Assembly: GCF_007830115.1 (NCBI RefSeq)
Contig: NZ_VLKP01000001.1
Coordinates: forward strand, 310,001 to 374,000
Source: Aerolutibacter ruishenii
Lineage (GTDB): Bacteria > Pseudomonadota > Gammaproteobacteria > Xanthomonadales > Xanthomonadaceae
Length of the DNA stretch: 64,000 nucleotides
Direction of reading: 5' to 3'
Positions 35,872-44,002 of this stretch are shown here, piece by piece. The first letter of the stretch is position 1. Every line of letters starts with the position of its first letter. The notes under the pieces are model-generated. The model was not told the origin of the DNA. It worked only from the letters and a program-made list of their open reading frames with translations, and made no database searches. A program made the position numbers and the translations under genes.

Positions 35872-36024
35872 TCAGCACTTGCCGTCCTTGCAGTCGCCAG
35901 CCTTGTCTTCCACCTTCTCGCCGACCTTCTGCACGTCCTTGCCCACGCCTTGCATGGTGTTGCAGGCGGTGAGCACGCCGGTCGAGAACGCGGCCAGCAG
36001 CATGAGGGCAACAATACGCTTCAT
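35872..36024 (-). CDS. Entericidin A/B-family small lipoprotein
   Basis: A 50-residue protein. It starts MKRIVALMLLAAFSTG and has the lipobox LTAC at Cys21, followed by NTMQGVGKDVQKVGEKVEDK, the entericidin pattern. The C terminus DCKDGKC adds two cysteines that the neighbour lacks. It should be a membrane-attached envelope lipoprotein. Entericidins are a toxin/antidote pair in enterics, but single copies are common here and their function is unknown. GGAGATGAC precedes the ATG. It forms a tandem pair with the gene at 36289. Confidence 0.9.
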   Translation of the reverse strand: MKRIVALMLLAAFSTGVLTACNTMQGVGKDVQKVGEKVEDKAGDCKDGKC

Positions 36025-36238
36025 GGGTCATCTCCTTCGATCATTGGATGGGTCGCACTGCGCAGGGGAGGCCGCGTCGCCGCGCCGCCCGTATCCGCAT
36101 CTAACGCGCCGCCATGTGAAACCCTTGTGTGGGCCTGCCGTTGGCGACCAGGCCCTGTTCACCCGGCACCACGCGCCGCGGTGCAAGCGTGGCGGTGGCC
36201 GATGAACGGGCGTGCCGCACCTGCCCCTCCGGAAACGA

Positions 36239-36266
36239 GCAAGGGCCGGATCGCTCCGGCCCTTGC
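36239..36266 (-). terminator. Perfect hairpin after the second entericidin-like gene
   Basis: A perfect 12-bp stem with loop TCGC, 22 bases past the lipoprotein stop. The following minus-strand bases (TCGTTTCC) are weakly T-rich. Its arm shares GGGCCGGA with the terminator at 35801. Confidence 0.8.
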
Positions 36267-36288
36267 GGGACCCGCATGGCGCGTGCGC

Positions 36289-36423
36289 TTACTTGTCCGC
36301 TTTTTCTTCCATCTGCTCGCCCACCTTCTGCAGGTCCTTGCCGAAGCCCTTGACGGTGTTGCAGGCGGTGAGGCCGGTGCTCGCGAACAGGGCGAGCAAC
36401 AGCAGGAGGAAGGAACGCTTCAT
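36289..36423 (-). CDS. Entericidin A/B-family small lipoprotein
   Basis: A 44-residue protein MKRSFLLLLLALFASTG with lipobox LTAC at Cys21, then NTVKGFGKDLQKVGEQMEEKADK. It is clearly a paralogue of the neighbour at 35872, sharing GKD-QKVGE and the same spacing from the lipid cysteine. GGAG lies upstream of the ATG. Each copy has its own hairpin terminator, so the two are separate transcription units rather than one operon. Arginase lies upstream on the same strand. Confidence 0.92.
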   Translation of the reverse strand: MKRSFLLLLLALFASTGLTACNTVKGFGKDLQKVGEQMEEKADK

Positions 36424-36554
36424 GGGCTCTCCGGTGAATTCTGGCGACAGGATGATTGGCGTGCACGCTACCACAGCGGCACGCCGCTCACCGCGACCGG
36501 CGGCGTATTCCACGTGGCGGGGCGCGGCATGCGCCCGCACCCCAGGCCGTCCGC

Positions 36555-37478
36555 TCAATCGCGCATCAGGGTGGATTTGCCGAACAGGCTTTCCACCAGG
36601 GCCACGGCCAGCCTGCCGGTGCGGTTGCGCTTGTCGATGATCGGGTTGAGCTCGACGATGTCCAGCGAGGCCATGCGCCCGGTGTCGGCGATCATTTCCA
36701 TCACCAGCTGCGCCTCGCGGTAGTTGGGGCCGCCGGGCACGGTGGTGCCGACGCCCGGCGCGATGCTGGGGTCGAGGAAGTCCACGTCGAAGCTGACGTG
36801 CAGGTGGGTGTTGTCGTCCACGCCTTCCAGCGCCTCCTCCATCACCCGCTTCATGCCGACTTCGTCGATGTAGCGCATGTCGTAGACGTCGAGGCCGTAT
36901 TCCTTGACCAGGCGCTTCTCGCCTTCGTCCACCGAACGGATGCCGATCTGCCGCACCACGTCCGGGGTGATGGCCGGGGCGTCACCGCCCAGGTGGGTCA
37001 GCTCGCGCGGGCCGATGCCGCACAGGCACGCCACCGGCATGCCGTGGATGTTGCCCGAGGGGGTGACCTGGCTGGTGTTGAAGTCGGCGTGGGCATCCAG
37101 CCACAGCACGCGCAGCTGCTTGCCGGTCTCGCGGCAGTGGCGGGCGACGGCGGTGATCGAGCCCAGGCCCAGGCAGTGGTCGCCGCCGAGCATGATCGGC
37201 ATGCGCCCGCCGCGCAGTTCGGCCAGCACGGCCTCCATCACCAGGCGGTTCCACTCCACCACCTCGGGCAGGTGGCGGTAGCCTTCCACCGGCTTCTGCC
37301 ACGGGTTGCGCGGACCGTCCAGGTTGCCGCGGTCCTCCACGTCCACGCCGCGGGCGACCAGCGCCTCGCCCAGTCCGGCGATGCGCAGCGCCTCCGGCCC
37401 CAGGCGGGCACCGCGGTGGCCGGCACCAACGTCGGTGGGCGCGCCGACGAGGGACACGGGCGGATAACGGCGGCTCAT
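36555..37478 (-). CDS. rocF: Arginase
   Basis: A 307-residue binuclear manganese enzyme splitting arginine to ornithine and urea. The metal motifs are GGDHCLGLGS (about residue 98), WLDAHADFNT (about 125) and SFDVDFLDPS (about 229), with the substrate segments SGNIHGMPVA and VPGGPNYREAQ. The length and full motif set favour arginase over agmatinase. The gene is single, between the tRNA-Thr gene and the entericidin pair. No urease or ornithine-catabolic genes are adjacent, so its role in nitrogen supply or pH is inference. Confidence 0.94.
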   Translation of the reverse strand: MSRRYPPVSLVGAPTDVGAGHRGARLGPEALRIAGLGEALVARGVDVEDRGNLDGPRNPWQKPVEGYRHLPEVVEWNRLVMEAVLAELRGGRMPIMLGGDHCLGLGSITAVARHCRETGKQLRVLWLDAHADFNTSQVTPSGNIHGMPVACLCGIGPRELTHLGGDAPAITPDVVRQIGIRSVDEGEKRLVKEYGLDVYDMRYIDEVGMKRVMEEALEGVDDNTHLHVSFDVDFLDPSIAPGVGTTVPGGPNYREAQLVMEMIADTGRMASLDIVELNPIIDKRNRTGRLAVALVESLFGKSTLMRD

Positions 37479-37520
37479 GCGGAAACGGCTCCTGCGGGCA
37501 TTCGGGGGGATTCCATTCGA

Positions 37521-37596
37521 TGGTGCCGACAGTCCGATTTGAACGGACGACCTACCGCTTACAAGGCGGTTGCTCTACCAACTGAGCTATGCCGGC
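37521..37596 (-). tRNA. tRNA-Thr (anticodon UGU)
   Basis: A complete 76-base tRNA on the minus strand. The acceptor stem GCCGGCA pairs with TGTCGGC (one G-U), the D-arm is GCTCAGTTGGTAGAGC, the anticodon stem ACCGC/GCGGT encloses CTTGTAA (anticodon TGT), and the T-arm GTCCGTTCAAATCGGAC follows. CCA is encoded at the 3' end. No integrase or duplicated 3' end is seen nearby. Confidence 0.97.
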
Positions 37597-37611
37597 AGCT
37601 CAGGCCACAGT

Positions 37612-38409
37612 TTACCCGAGTGGCACGCCAACGCCCCAGCGCAGCGTGGCGCAGTCGGCCGGCTGCGCCCGGGCGGCGCGGACCTGGATGCGCACGGCCT
37701 CGGCATCGAACCCCGCCGCGGCGCGCACGTCGACCCATGCGGCCCCAGCGCCTGCGCCCAACGGTTCGGCGCGAGCGGCGAAACCTGCGGCGTTGAGCGC
37801 GTCGGCATGGCGGCGCGCGGCGGTTTCGCTGCCGAACCGGCCCAGCGCCACCGAGTTGGCTTCCGCGCCCTCGCGCACGATGAAGTAATCGCGGAAGCCC
37901 GCGGCCGAGACACGGCCGGCGATGGCGGTCGCCTCCTCGGCGCTGGCCAATGGCGGCAGGTAGACCCGCCAGCCGCGGCCTGGGCGCAGTGGCGGACGTT
38001 GCACCAGCAGCGCCTGGGTCAGCGGCTTGAGCGTGGCCTGCGCGGCGACGAGGGCGTCCTCGCTGTCGAACGGCCCAAATCGGTAGCAGCGCGACGCACC
38101 GGTTGGCAGTTCCGGGCTTCCGGCATCGCCAATCCCTTGTGGCGCGGCAACCGTGGTCGCGTCGCCGCCGCCGGTCGGTTCGGTGGTCGTCACCGCGGGG
38201 GACCCTGGCCCGGTGGCCGATGGCGCCCGCGCCGCCGTCGCAGGCGTGGCCACGACGGCCTCGTCGCGTTCGCGCAGCAGTTGCAGTTGGCCGACGCCGG
38301 GCGGCACCGTCCCGGTGGCCTGTGGCGCTGCCGGCGTGGACCAGTGCCACCACGCCGCGACCCCCAGGTTCAATACCAGCAGCAGGACGATGAGGGCGCG
38401 GATGAACAT
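37612..38409 (-). CDS. Membrane-anchored SPOR-domain protein
   Basis: A 265-residue protein with one N-terminal membrane helix (IRALIVLLLVLNLGVAAWWHW), a long proline/alanine/threonine-rich periplasmic linker, and a C-terminal region with two SPOR-like folds (FGPFDSEDALVAAQATLKPL and GRFGSETAARRHADALNAAGF). SPOR domains bind denuded peptidoglycan at the division site, so a septal role is likely. It is the last gene of the birA-coaX operon, 27 bases after coaX, an order conserved in this group. Confidence 0.88.
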   Translation of the reverse strand: MFIRALIVLLLVLNLGVAAWWHWSTPAAPQATGTVPPGVGQLQLLRERDEAVVATPATAARAPSATGPGSPAVTTTEPTGGGDATTVAAPQGIGDAGSPELPTGASRCYRFGPFDSEDALVAAQATLKPLTQALLVQRPPLRPGRGWRVYLPPLASAEEATAIAGRVSAAGFRDYFIVREGAEANSVALGRFGSETAARRHADALNAAGFAARAEPLGAGAGAAWVDVRAAAGFDAEAVRIQVRAARAQPADCATLRWGVGVPLG

Positions 38410-38436
38410 GCGGCGATTGTATGCGGGCGCTGCCGA

Positions 38437-39183
38437 TCAGGCGTCGACGCCGGTCTCGGTCCGTGCCCACACCGCCAGGCCGCGCAGCACCAGGTTCGGC
38501 ACCAACCGCGCCTGTGGCCAGTGCGGCAGCAGCGATGGCGCGCCACCACCGTGCACGTACAGCAGGGGCGGCTGGCCCAGCAGCGCCGTCGCGTCGCGCA
38601 GGCTCTGCTCCACCAGGGCGATGGCGGCGCCTTCGCAACCGGAGGCCAACGCATCGTCGGTGTCACTGGCGAATGCGGTGTAGTGGCCGCCGCGCGCGGG
38701 CAGGTGCGGTGCGCGCGCATGCAGGGCTTCGCGCATCAGGGTGGGCGATGGGGCGATGCGCCCGCCATGGTGCCTGCCGCTGGCATCCAGCAGGTCGACG
38801 GTGACGGCGGTGCCCACACCCACCAGCAGGGTCGCGCCCTGCGTTTCGGCGCGGGTGGCCAACAGGCCCAGGAAACGGTCCACGCCCAGCCGCCGCGGGT
38901 CGGCGTAGGCAATGCGCACGCCGGCCAGCGCGGGTTGCGTGCGTGCCAACGAAATGCGCGTGCAGTGCCGTGACAGCAACTGCAGCACGCGGGCGGCGAG
39001 CGCGGGTGGAGCGACATTGGCCACGTGCGCCACGTCGATGCGCGGCGGCAGCGACTGGGCCACGCGGGCCTCGAAATCGGCGTCGGCGTGGGCCACGGCC
39101 AACACCCGCCCGAGCCCGCCGTCGTCCAGCAACGGTGCGTACTTGAGCCGGGTATTGCCCAGGTCGAAGGCCCAGCGGGTCAT
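38437..39183 (-). CDS. coaX: Type III pantothenate kinase
   Basis: A 248-residue kinase of the ASKHA fold, phosphorylating pantothenate in the first step of CoA synthesis and insensitive to CoA feedback. It has FDLGNTRLKYA with the phosphate-binding aspartate, the ADPRRLGVDRFLGLLA catalytic region and LLVGVGTAVTVDLLD with GGRIAPS. It starts ten bases after birA and precedes the SPOR gene, one operon. The link of BirA and CoaX is common and may reflect shared cofactor metabolism. Confidence 0.95.
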   Translation of the reverse strand: MTRWAFDLGNTRLKYAPLLDDGGLGRVLAVAHADADFEARVAQSLPPRIDVAHVANVAPPALAARVLQLLSRHCTRISLARTQPALAGVRIAYADPRRLGVDRFLGLLATRAETQGATLLVGVGTAVTVDLLDASGRHHGGRIAPSPTLMREALHARAPHLPARGGHYTAFASDTDDALASGCEGAAIALVEQSLRDATALLGQPPLLYVHGGGAPSLLPHWPQARLVPNLVLRGLAVWARTETGVDA

Positions 39184-39193
39184 GCGCGTCTCC

Positions 39194-40186
39194 TCATGGC
39201 GCGGCCTCCCGGCGAACGCTCACCTCGCCCGAGTGCACGCATGCCTGCGCACCATCGGGCAGGCGCACGCGCAATGCACCGTCATCGGCCAGGCCCTCGG
39301 CAATCGCCTCGCGGGTGCCGCCGTCGGCCGCGACGAGGGTGACGTGCTGGCCGACCAGCGCATCCAGTGCCGCATAGCGGGGCAGGAACGGCGCAAGCCC
39401 CGCGGCATCGAACTGGTCCAGCGCCGGGACGAGCCGGTCCAGCACGGCCGCGGCCACCACGTTGCGGTCCACCGTGCCCGACAGTTCCGCCAGGTCGCAC
39501 CAAGGCTGGTCGATCATGGCTGCGTGGGCCGCAGGCATGCGCACATTGATGCCCAGTCCGACCACCGCGTGCGCGGGGCCGGCGTGTTCGCCGCCGCCCT
39601 CCACCAGCAGGCCACCCAGTTTGCGCAGCCCACCGTCGCTGACCACCACCAGATCGTTGGGCCATTTCAGCCGCACCGCCGTGGCGCCCAGCGCATGCAG
39701 GGCTTCGGCGGCGGCAATGCCGGCGACCAGGCTCAGGCCGCCCAGCCGCCCCAGGCCGCCCGTGAAGCCGCGGGCCACCGACAGATACACATTTGCGCCC
39801 AGAGGCGAGGTCCATCGCCGCCCCCTGCGGCCACGCCCGGCCGCCTGGCATTCGGCCAGCAACGCCAGCGCGAGGCCATCCCCGGGCACACCACGGGCCA
39901 GCAAGCGGGTATTGGTGGAATCGACCGACCACGCCACGTCCAGCGCGACCAAGCGGGCCCGCGTGGCCGGCGCCAGGCGCTCTTCGATGGCATCTGTCGC
40001 CAGCAGCTGCATCGGCACTGCCAGCCTGTAGCCGCGCCCGGGGCTTGCCTCGATCGGCACGCCGGCTTCGCGCAGCCACTGGATGCGCTTCCATACCGCG
40101 GCACGGGTCAGCCCGGCGTGGCGTGCAAGCGCATCGCCGGTGGCCGGGCCGGCGATCAGCGTGGCCAGCAGCAGGCGATCGTCCAT
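39194..40186 (-). CDS. birA: Bifunctional biotin-protein ligase / biotin operon repressor
   Basis: A 330-residue enzyme that activates biotin and attaches it to biotin carboxyl carrier protein. The N-terminal winged helix (ARHAGLTRAAVWKRIQWLREAG, residues about 20-50) suggests repressor function. The catalytic domain has AGRGRRGRRWTSPLGANVYLS, LKWPNDLVV and GLGINVRMP. A C-terminal SH3-like part follows. ATG at 40186 is preferred over the TTG one codon upstream. It is first in the birA-coaX-SPOR operon, and target genes of the repressor are not visible here. Confidence 0.95.
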   Translation of the reverse strand: MDDRLLLATLIAGPATGDALARHAGLTRAAVWKRIQWLREAGVPIEASPGRGYRLAVPMQLLATDAIEERLAPATRARLVALDVAWSVDSTNTRLLARGVPGDGLALALLAECQAAGRGRRGRRWTSPLGANVYLSVARGFTGGLGRLGGLSLVAGIAAAEALHALGATAVRLKWPNDLVVVSDGGLRKLGGLLVEGGGEHAGPAHAVVGLGINVRMPAAHAAMIDQPWCDLAELSGTVDRNVVAAAVLDRLVPALDQFDAAGLAPFLPRYAALDALVGQHVTLVAADGGTREAIAEGLADDGALRVRLPDGAQACVHSGEVSVRREAAP

Positions 40187-40412
40187 CAACGGGATGCCGC
40201 CGCCTTCGGCAGGGTGGCGGTGGCGGGCAACGCAAACGGGGGGAGGGTCGGCATGCGGGGGATTATGCGGGAGCAGCTGCCGGCACCGTGCGGAGCGTCA
40301 GCCCGACCGCCATGACCATGCCGCGTCGCAGCAACCTGCGACTCCCGGCAGCCTTGCGGATTTCACGCTATAGTCAACGAGTTACCTCATCCACCGGCCG
40401 AGATCCGCTCGC

Positions 40413-40664
40413 ATGCTCCGCACCAGCCTGCTCCTGCTGCTTGCCTTGGCCAGCGCGACCGTTGCTGCCCGCGACATGAAGCACGCCGACGCCAATGGCG
40501 CCTGCGGTGGTCAGGATGGAGAACGTTCGGCCGCCGCCGAGGCCAACGCGCGCAACCCGGCGGCCGCCAAGCCATCCAAGCCGCGTCCAAGCGTGCACGG
40601 CGATGCCCCCTCCCGACTGCAGTCGCCGCGCTGGCACAGCTTCCTGCCGGGCATGTTCCGCTGA
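40413..40664 (+). CDS. Small secreted protein of unknown function
   Basis: An 83-residue protein with a signal peptide (MLRTSLLLLLALASATVAA, cleaved before RD). The mature part is short, rich in alanine, proline and charged residues, with one cysteine and no domain I recognise. The ending WHSFLPGMF is unusually hydrophobic. It starts its own unit, divergent from birA, and is followed 42 bases later by the MtfA-like gene, so the two may be cotranscribed. Function unknown. Confidence 0.6.
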   Translation: MLRTSLLLLLALASATVAARDMKHADANGACGGQDGERSAAAEANARNPAAAKPSKPRPSVHGDAPSRLQSPRWHSFLPGMFR

Positions 40665-40706
40665 CAGGGTGGGCGACGTCCGTGGCACGCCCACCGCGGT
40701 AGCTGC

Positions 40707-41456
40707 GTGATCGGTTTCCTGCGCCGCCTGCGCGGCACCCCCGCTCCCATCCCCGACGAGTTGTGGCGAGCCACCGCCACTGCCCTGCCATGGGTGCAGG
40801 CCCTGCCCGCCACCCGCCAGGCAACGCTGGCCACCTTGGCGGCGCGTTTCCTGCACGAGAAGACCATCACCCCGCTTGACGGGCTGACGCTGGACGACCG
40901 CCAGCGCTGCATGCTCGCCGCCCTGTGCTGCCTGCCGCTGCTGGAGTTCGGCCCCGAAGGCCTGCACGGCTGGTCGCAGTTGATCGTCTACCCCGACGCC
41001 TTCCGCGTGAACCGCAGCCACGTCGACGCCGCCGGTGTGATGCACGAATGGGACGACGAACTCATCGGCGAAGCCTGGGATGCCGGCCCGGTGATCCTGT
41101 CGTGGGCCGACATCATGGCCGACTGCGAGGAACCGCGCGCCGGCTACTGCGTGGCCGTACACGAGATCGCGCACAAACTCGACGTATTGGATGGTGTGCT
41201 CGACGGCACGCCGGCATTGCCACGCCGCTGGCAACGCGAATGGGCCCGTGATTTCCAGGCCGCCTACGACGCCTTCTGTATCGAAGTCGACGCCGGCCAC
41301 GACACGACGATCGACGGCTACGCCAGCGAATCGCCCGAAGAGTTCTTCGCCGTCGCCACCGAATACCACTTCAGCGATCCCGCGACACTGCGCGCAGCGA
41401 TGCCCGCCGTCGCCGACCACCTGACGCGCTTCTACGGTCCCGCGCCATTCGCTTGA
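40707..41456 (+). CDS. mtfA: MtfA-like zinc peptidase
   Basis: A 249-residue M90-type metallopeptidase. The metal motif VAVHEIAHKLDVLDG (HExxH about residue 152) is complete, with SPEEFFAVATEYHFSDP providing the downstream glutamate. In Escherichia coli MtfA binds Mlc and affects glucose uptake, but here the partner is unknown. It starts with GTG at 40707; no ATG fits the family N terminus. It is convergent with phoQ across 304 bases that hold a folded repeat element. Confidence 0.93.
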   Translation: MIGFLRRLRGTPAPIPDELWRATATALPWVQALPATRQATLATLAARFLHEKTITPLDGLTLDDRQRCMLAALCCLPLLEFGPEGLHGWSQLIVYPDAFRVNRSHVDAAGVMHEWDDELIGEAWDAGPVILSWADIMADCEEPRAGYCVAVHEIAHKLDVLDGVLDGTPALPRRWQREWARDFQAAYDAFCIEVDAGHDTTIDGYASESPEEFFAVATEYHFSDPATLRAAMPAVADHLTRFYGPAPFA

Positions 41457-41760
41457 AATGCCGAATTGGCTGCGGGTAGACCAGCATTAAACGCAACGCG
41501 CAGTTGCGCCAACCGGCAAACAATTTTCCGACATCGCCCTTGATGCCGCGTCGCGTCGTGCGGTGGCTTGGCAGTGGCGGCGGCGTGGCTGTAGCCGTTG
41601 CCATTGCTTCCTCTGCCACCCATAACGTTTGGTCAGGAGTGGAGCGGCGGGTGTGTTGCGGAAAAGCGCGCCACGGATGGCGCGCGGCGCGACTCCGCGC
41701 AGGACTGCGCGGACGGAGCGCTGCAGCAACACGCCCGCCGCTCCGCTCCGTACCGCACGC
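41457..41760. other. Intergenic region between mtfA and phoQ
   Basis: 304 bases between converging genes. No gene is convincing. The right part contains the three-arm folded element listed at 41636-41749. The left part (41457-41635) shows no feature I can name. Confidence 0.6.
41636..41749. repeat. Folded intergenic element: outer inverted repeat with two inner hairpins
   Basis: A 24-base arm (41636-41659) pairs with 41726-41749 with two mismatches. Between them are two perfect 8-bp hairpins (41666-41673 with 41678-41685, loop CGGA; 41694-41701 with 41706-41713, loop GGAC). The whole can fold as a three-way junction on either strand. It sits where both mtfA and phoQ end, so it may be a bidirectional terminator, a structured RNA, or a dispersed palindromic repeat. 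No transposase or target duplication is visible. Confidence 0.75.
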
Positions 41761-43155
41761 TCACAACCCCGGCGGCAACACCACCTCAAACCGCGCCCCA
41801 CCCAGTTCCGTCGACCTGCGCACATCCAGCGTCCCGCGATAGCCCTTCACCAGGTCCTGCACGATCGACAGGCCGATGCCATGCCCCTGCACGCGCTCGT
41901 CGCCACGCACCCCACGCTGCAGCACCAGCCCGATCTTCTCCTCGGGGATACCCGGCCCATCATCGTCCACCGCGATCAACAGGCCCGGACGCCGGCCCGG
42001 CGCCGTCTCGCCCACGTGCACCGTCAACAGCACGCGCGAGCGCGCCCACTTGAACGCGTTTTCCAGCAGGTTGCCCAGCAGTTCCTGCAGGTCGCCGGGC
42101 TCGCCCTGGAACGGCACGCCCTCGGCGATGTCGAATTCGCAGATCACGCCCTTGCTGGCATACACCTTCTCCAGCCCGCGCACGATCTGCTCGGCGTGCG
42201 GCTCGATGGCGATGGGCGCGGCGAACAGCGCATGGCCCGACCGCGCGGCACGCGACAGCTGGTACGACACCAGGTCGCTCATGCGCCCCACCTGGGTGAT
42301 CACTTCCTCGCGCAGCTCGCCGTGGGTGGCATCGCTGTCCACGCGTGCGCGCAACACCGCCAGCGGCGTCTTCAGGCTGTGGGCCAGGTCGGCCAGCGTG
42401 TTGCGCTGCCGGTCCAGGTTCTCGCGCTCGCTTTCGATGAAGGCGTTGATGCTTTCGGCCAGCGGCTCCAGTTCGCGCGGATGGCGCTCGCTCATGCGCG
42501 AGGCTTCGCCGCGCTGCACGCGCTTGAGCTCGTGGATCACGCGCCGCAGCGGCAGCAGGCTCCAGCGCAGGATCACCGTCTGCAGCAGCACCAGGATGAT
42601 GCCGGCGCCGCCCAGGTAGCGCCACAACTCCTGGCGGAACACCTGCACCTGGCGGCTCAGCGCGGTGGTGTCCTCGAAGATGTACACGGTGTAGGCGAAT
42701 TCCGCCGCCTTGCCGCCTTCCAGGCTCCAGATCAGGCCGCGGCCATACCGGTACGCCTCGCCCTTGGCGCCACTGATCTCGGTGATCTCCAGCGGGCCTT
42801 CGAACACTTCCTCCTGCGCCTGGAGCATCCGGCCCTCGGGCAACAGCGGGCCGATCGAGGATGGCGAGTCCCAGTGGCCGTTGGGGAACACGACTTCGGC
42901 GTACAGCCCGCTGCCCGGGCGCTCGAAGCGCGGGTCGGGCATGTCATACGGCGGGATGAAGGAGCCATCGCGGGCGAAGTCGCTGTCGGCGAAGGCCAGC
43001 GCGTAGCTGCGCATGCGCTCGCGCAGGTTGCCCTTGGCGGTCTCGAGGAACGCGCGGTCCAGCGCATAGCCGGCCAACGCCAGGAAGGCGACCAGTCCGA
43101 GACTGGCCACCAGTACCTGGCGTGCCTGCAGGGATAGCGGTTGCCTCCAGCTCAA
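41761..43155 (-). CDS. phoQ: PhoQ-type sensor histidine kinase
   Basis: A 464-residue inner-membrane kinase. Two transmembrane helices (about 14-34 and 179-200) enclose a periplasmic sensor of about 145 residues. A HAMP region follows, then the H-box LADLAHSLKTPLAVL with the phospho-accepting histidine, and an ATPase domain with LLGNLLENAFKWAR, DDDGPGIPEE and HGIGLSIVQDLV. It pairs with phoP upstream. In this group PhoPQ responds to low divalent cations and controls virulence genes. The start codon appears to be TTG at 43155; a GTG at codon 17 is an alternative. Confidence 0.93.
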   Translation of the reverse strand: MSWRQPLSLQARQVLVASLGLVAFLALAGYALDRAFLETAKGNLRERMRSYALAFADSDFARDGSFIPPYDMPDPRFERPGSGLYAEVVFPNGHWDSPSSIGPLLPEGRMLQAQEEVFEGPLEITEISGAKGEAYRYGRGLIWSLEGGKAAEFAYTVYIFEDTTALSRQVQVFRQELWRYLGGAGIILVLLQTVILRWSLLPLRRVIHELKRVQRGEASRMSERHPRELEPLAESINAFIESERENLDRQRNTLADLAHSLKTPLAVLRARVDSDATHGELREEVITQVGRMSDLVSYQLSRAARSGHALFAAPIAIEPHAEQIVRGLEKVYASKGVICEFDIAEGVPFQGEPGDLQELLGNLLENAFKWARSRVLLTVHVGETAPGRRPGLLIAVDDDGPGIPEEKIGLVLQRGVRGDERVQGHGIGLSIVQDLVKGYRGTLDVRRSTELGGARFEVVLPPGL

Positions 43156-43239
43156 TCCGTGCCCCCAGAACCCCGTGTCCCCCGGCCGGCGTGGCCGCGA
43201 CGGATGTCGCGGCGGGTCCGGCGCGGCGCTTCGCCTTCG

Positions 43240-43923
43240 TCAGTCACCCGACCGCGGGATCGCGAAGCGGTAGCCGCGGCCGCGCACGGTCTCGATCGGC
43301 TTCATCGCGCCGTCCGGATCCAGCTTCTTGCGCAGGCGGCCGATGAAGACCTCCAGTACGTTGGAATCGCGGTCGAAATCCTGCTGGTAGATGTGCTCGG
43401 TCAGGTCTGCCTTCGAGACCAGCTCGCCGGCGTGCATCATCAGGTACTCCAGCACCTTGTACTCGTAGCTGGTGAGGTCGACGTTGGCGCCGCTGACGGT
43501 GACCGTCTGCGCGGCAAGGTCGAGCACCACCGGGCCGCATTCCAGTGTCGGCTTGCTCCAGCCGGCGGCGCGGCGGACCAGCGCGTTGATGCGCGCCAGC
43601 AGTTCCTCGACGTGGAACGGCTTGACCAGGTAGTCGTCGGCACCCTGCTTGAGGCCCTCGACCTTGTCCTGCCAGCTGGAACGCGCGGTGAGGATCAGCA
43701 CCGGGAACTTCTTGCCTTCCGCGCGCAGGGCCTGGATCAGTTCCATGCCCGACATCTTGGGCAGGCCCAGGTCGATGATGCCGAGGTCGAACGGCACCTC
43801 GCGGCCCATGTACAGGCCCTCCTCGCCGTCCTGGGCCGCATCGACCGCGAAGCCTTCGCGCTTCAGGCGCGCGGCAAGGGTTTCGCGGAGGGGGGCTTCG
43901 TCTTCGACCAGCAAAATGCGCAT
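43240..43923 (-). CDS. phoP: PhoP-type response regulator
   Basis: A 227-residue OmpR-family regulator. The receiver has the acidic pair in RILLVEDEAPLRETL, the phospho-aspartate in DLGIIDLGLPKMSG (Asp51), Thr in LILTARSSW and Lys in DYLVKPFHVEELLAR. The C-terminal winged helix includes LTSYEYKVLEYLMMHAG and VLEVFIGRLRKKLDPDG, GYRF. It lies between a PepSY-like gene upstream and phoQ downstream, all one direction, in probable operon. Assignment to PhoP rather than another OmpR regulator rests on the neighbours and on similarity as I recall it. Confidence 0.93.
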   Translation of the reverse strand: MRILLVEDEAPLRETLAARLKREGFAVDAAQDGEEGLYMGREVPFDLGIIDLGLPKMSGMELIQALRAEGKKFPVLILTARSSWQDKVEGLKQGADDYLVKPFHVEELLARINALVRRAAGWSKPTLECGPVVLDLAAQTVTVSGANVDLTSYEYKVLEYLMMHAGELVSKADLTEHIYQQDFDRDSNVLEVFIGRLRKKLDPDGAMKPIETVRGRGYRFAIPRSGD

Positions 43924-44002
43924 GGGAACTCCTGTTTCCGGCTGTCGGTTGCGGCGGCCCGGTGCTGCGCGCCAGGTCCGGCCAAGGCGCTACTGTGTGG
44001 TG

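Noticed and set aside
36101-36466. A 121-codon minus-strand frame around the second entericidin-like gene
   Set aside because: It is a shadow in another frame; the short lipoprotein frame has the lipobox, ribosome site and terminator.
37521-37596. tRNA-Thr as an integration site
   Set aside because: No integrase gene, no duplicated tRNA end and no foreign-looking block beside it.
41504-41842. A 112-codon plus-strand frame in the mtfA-phoQ gap
   Set aside because: It runs through the folded repeat element and into phoQ, with no protein-like pattern or ribosome site.
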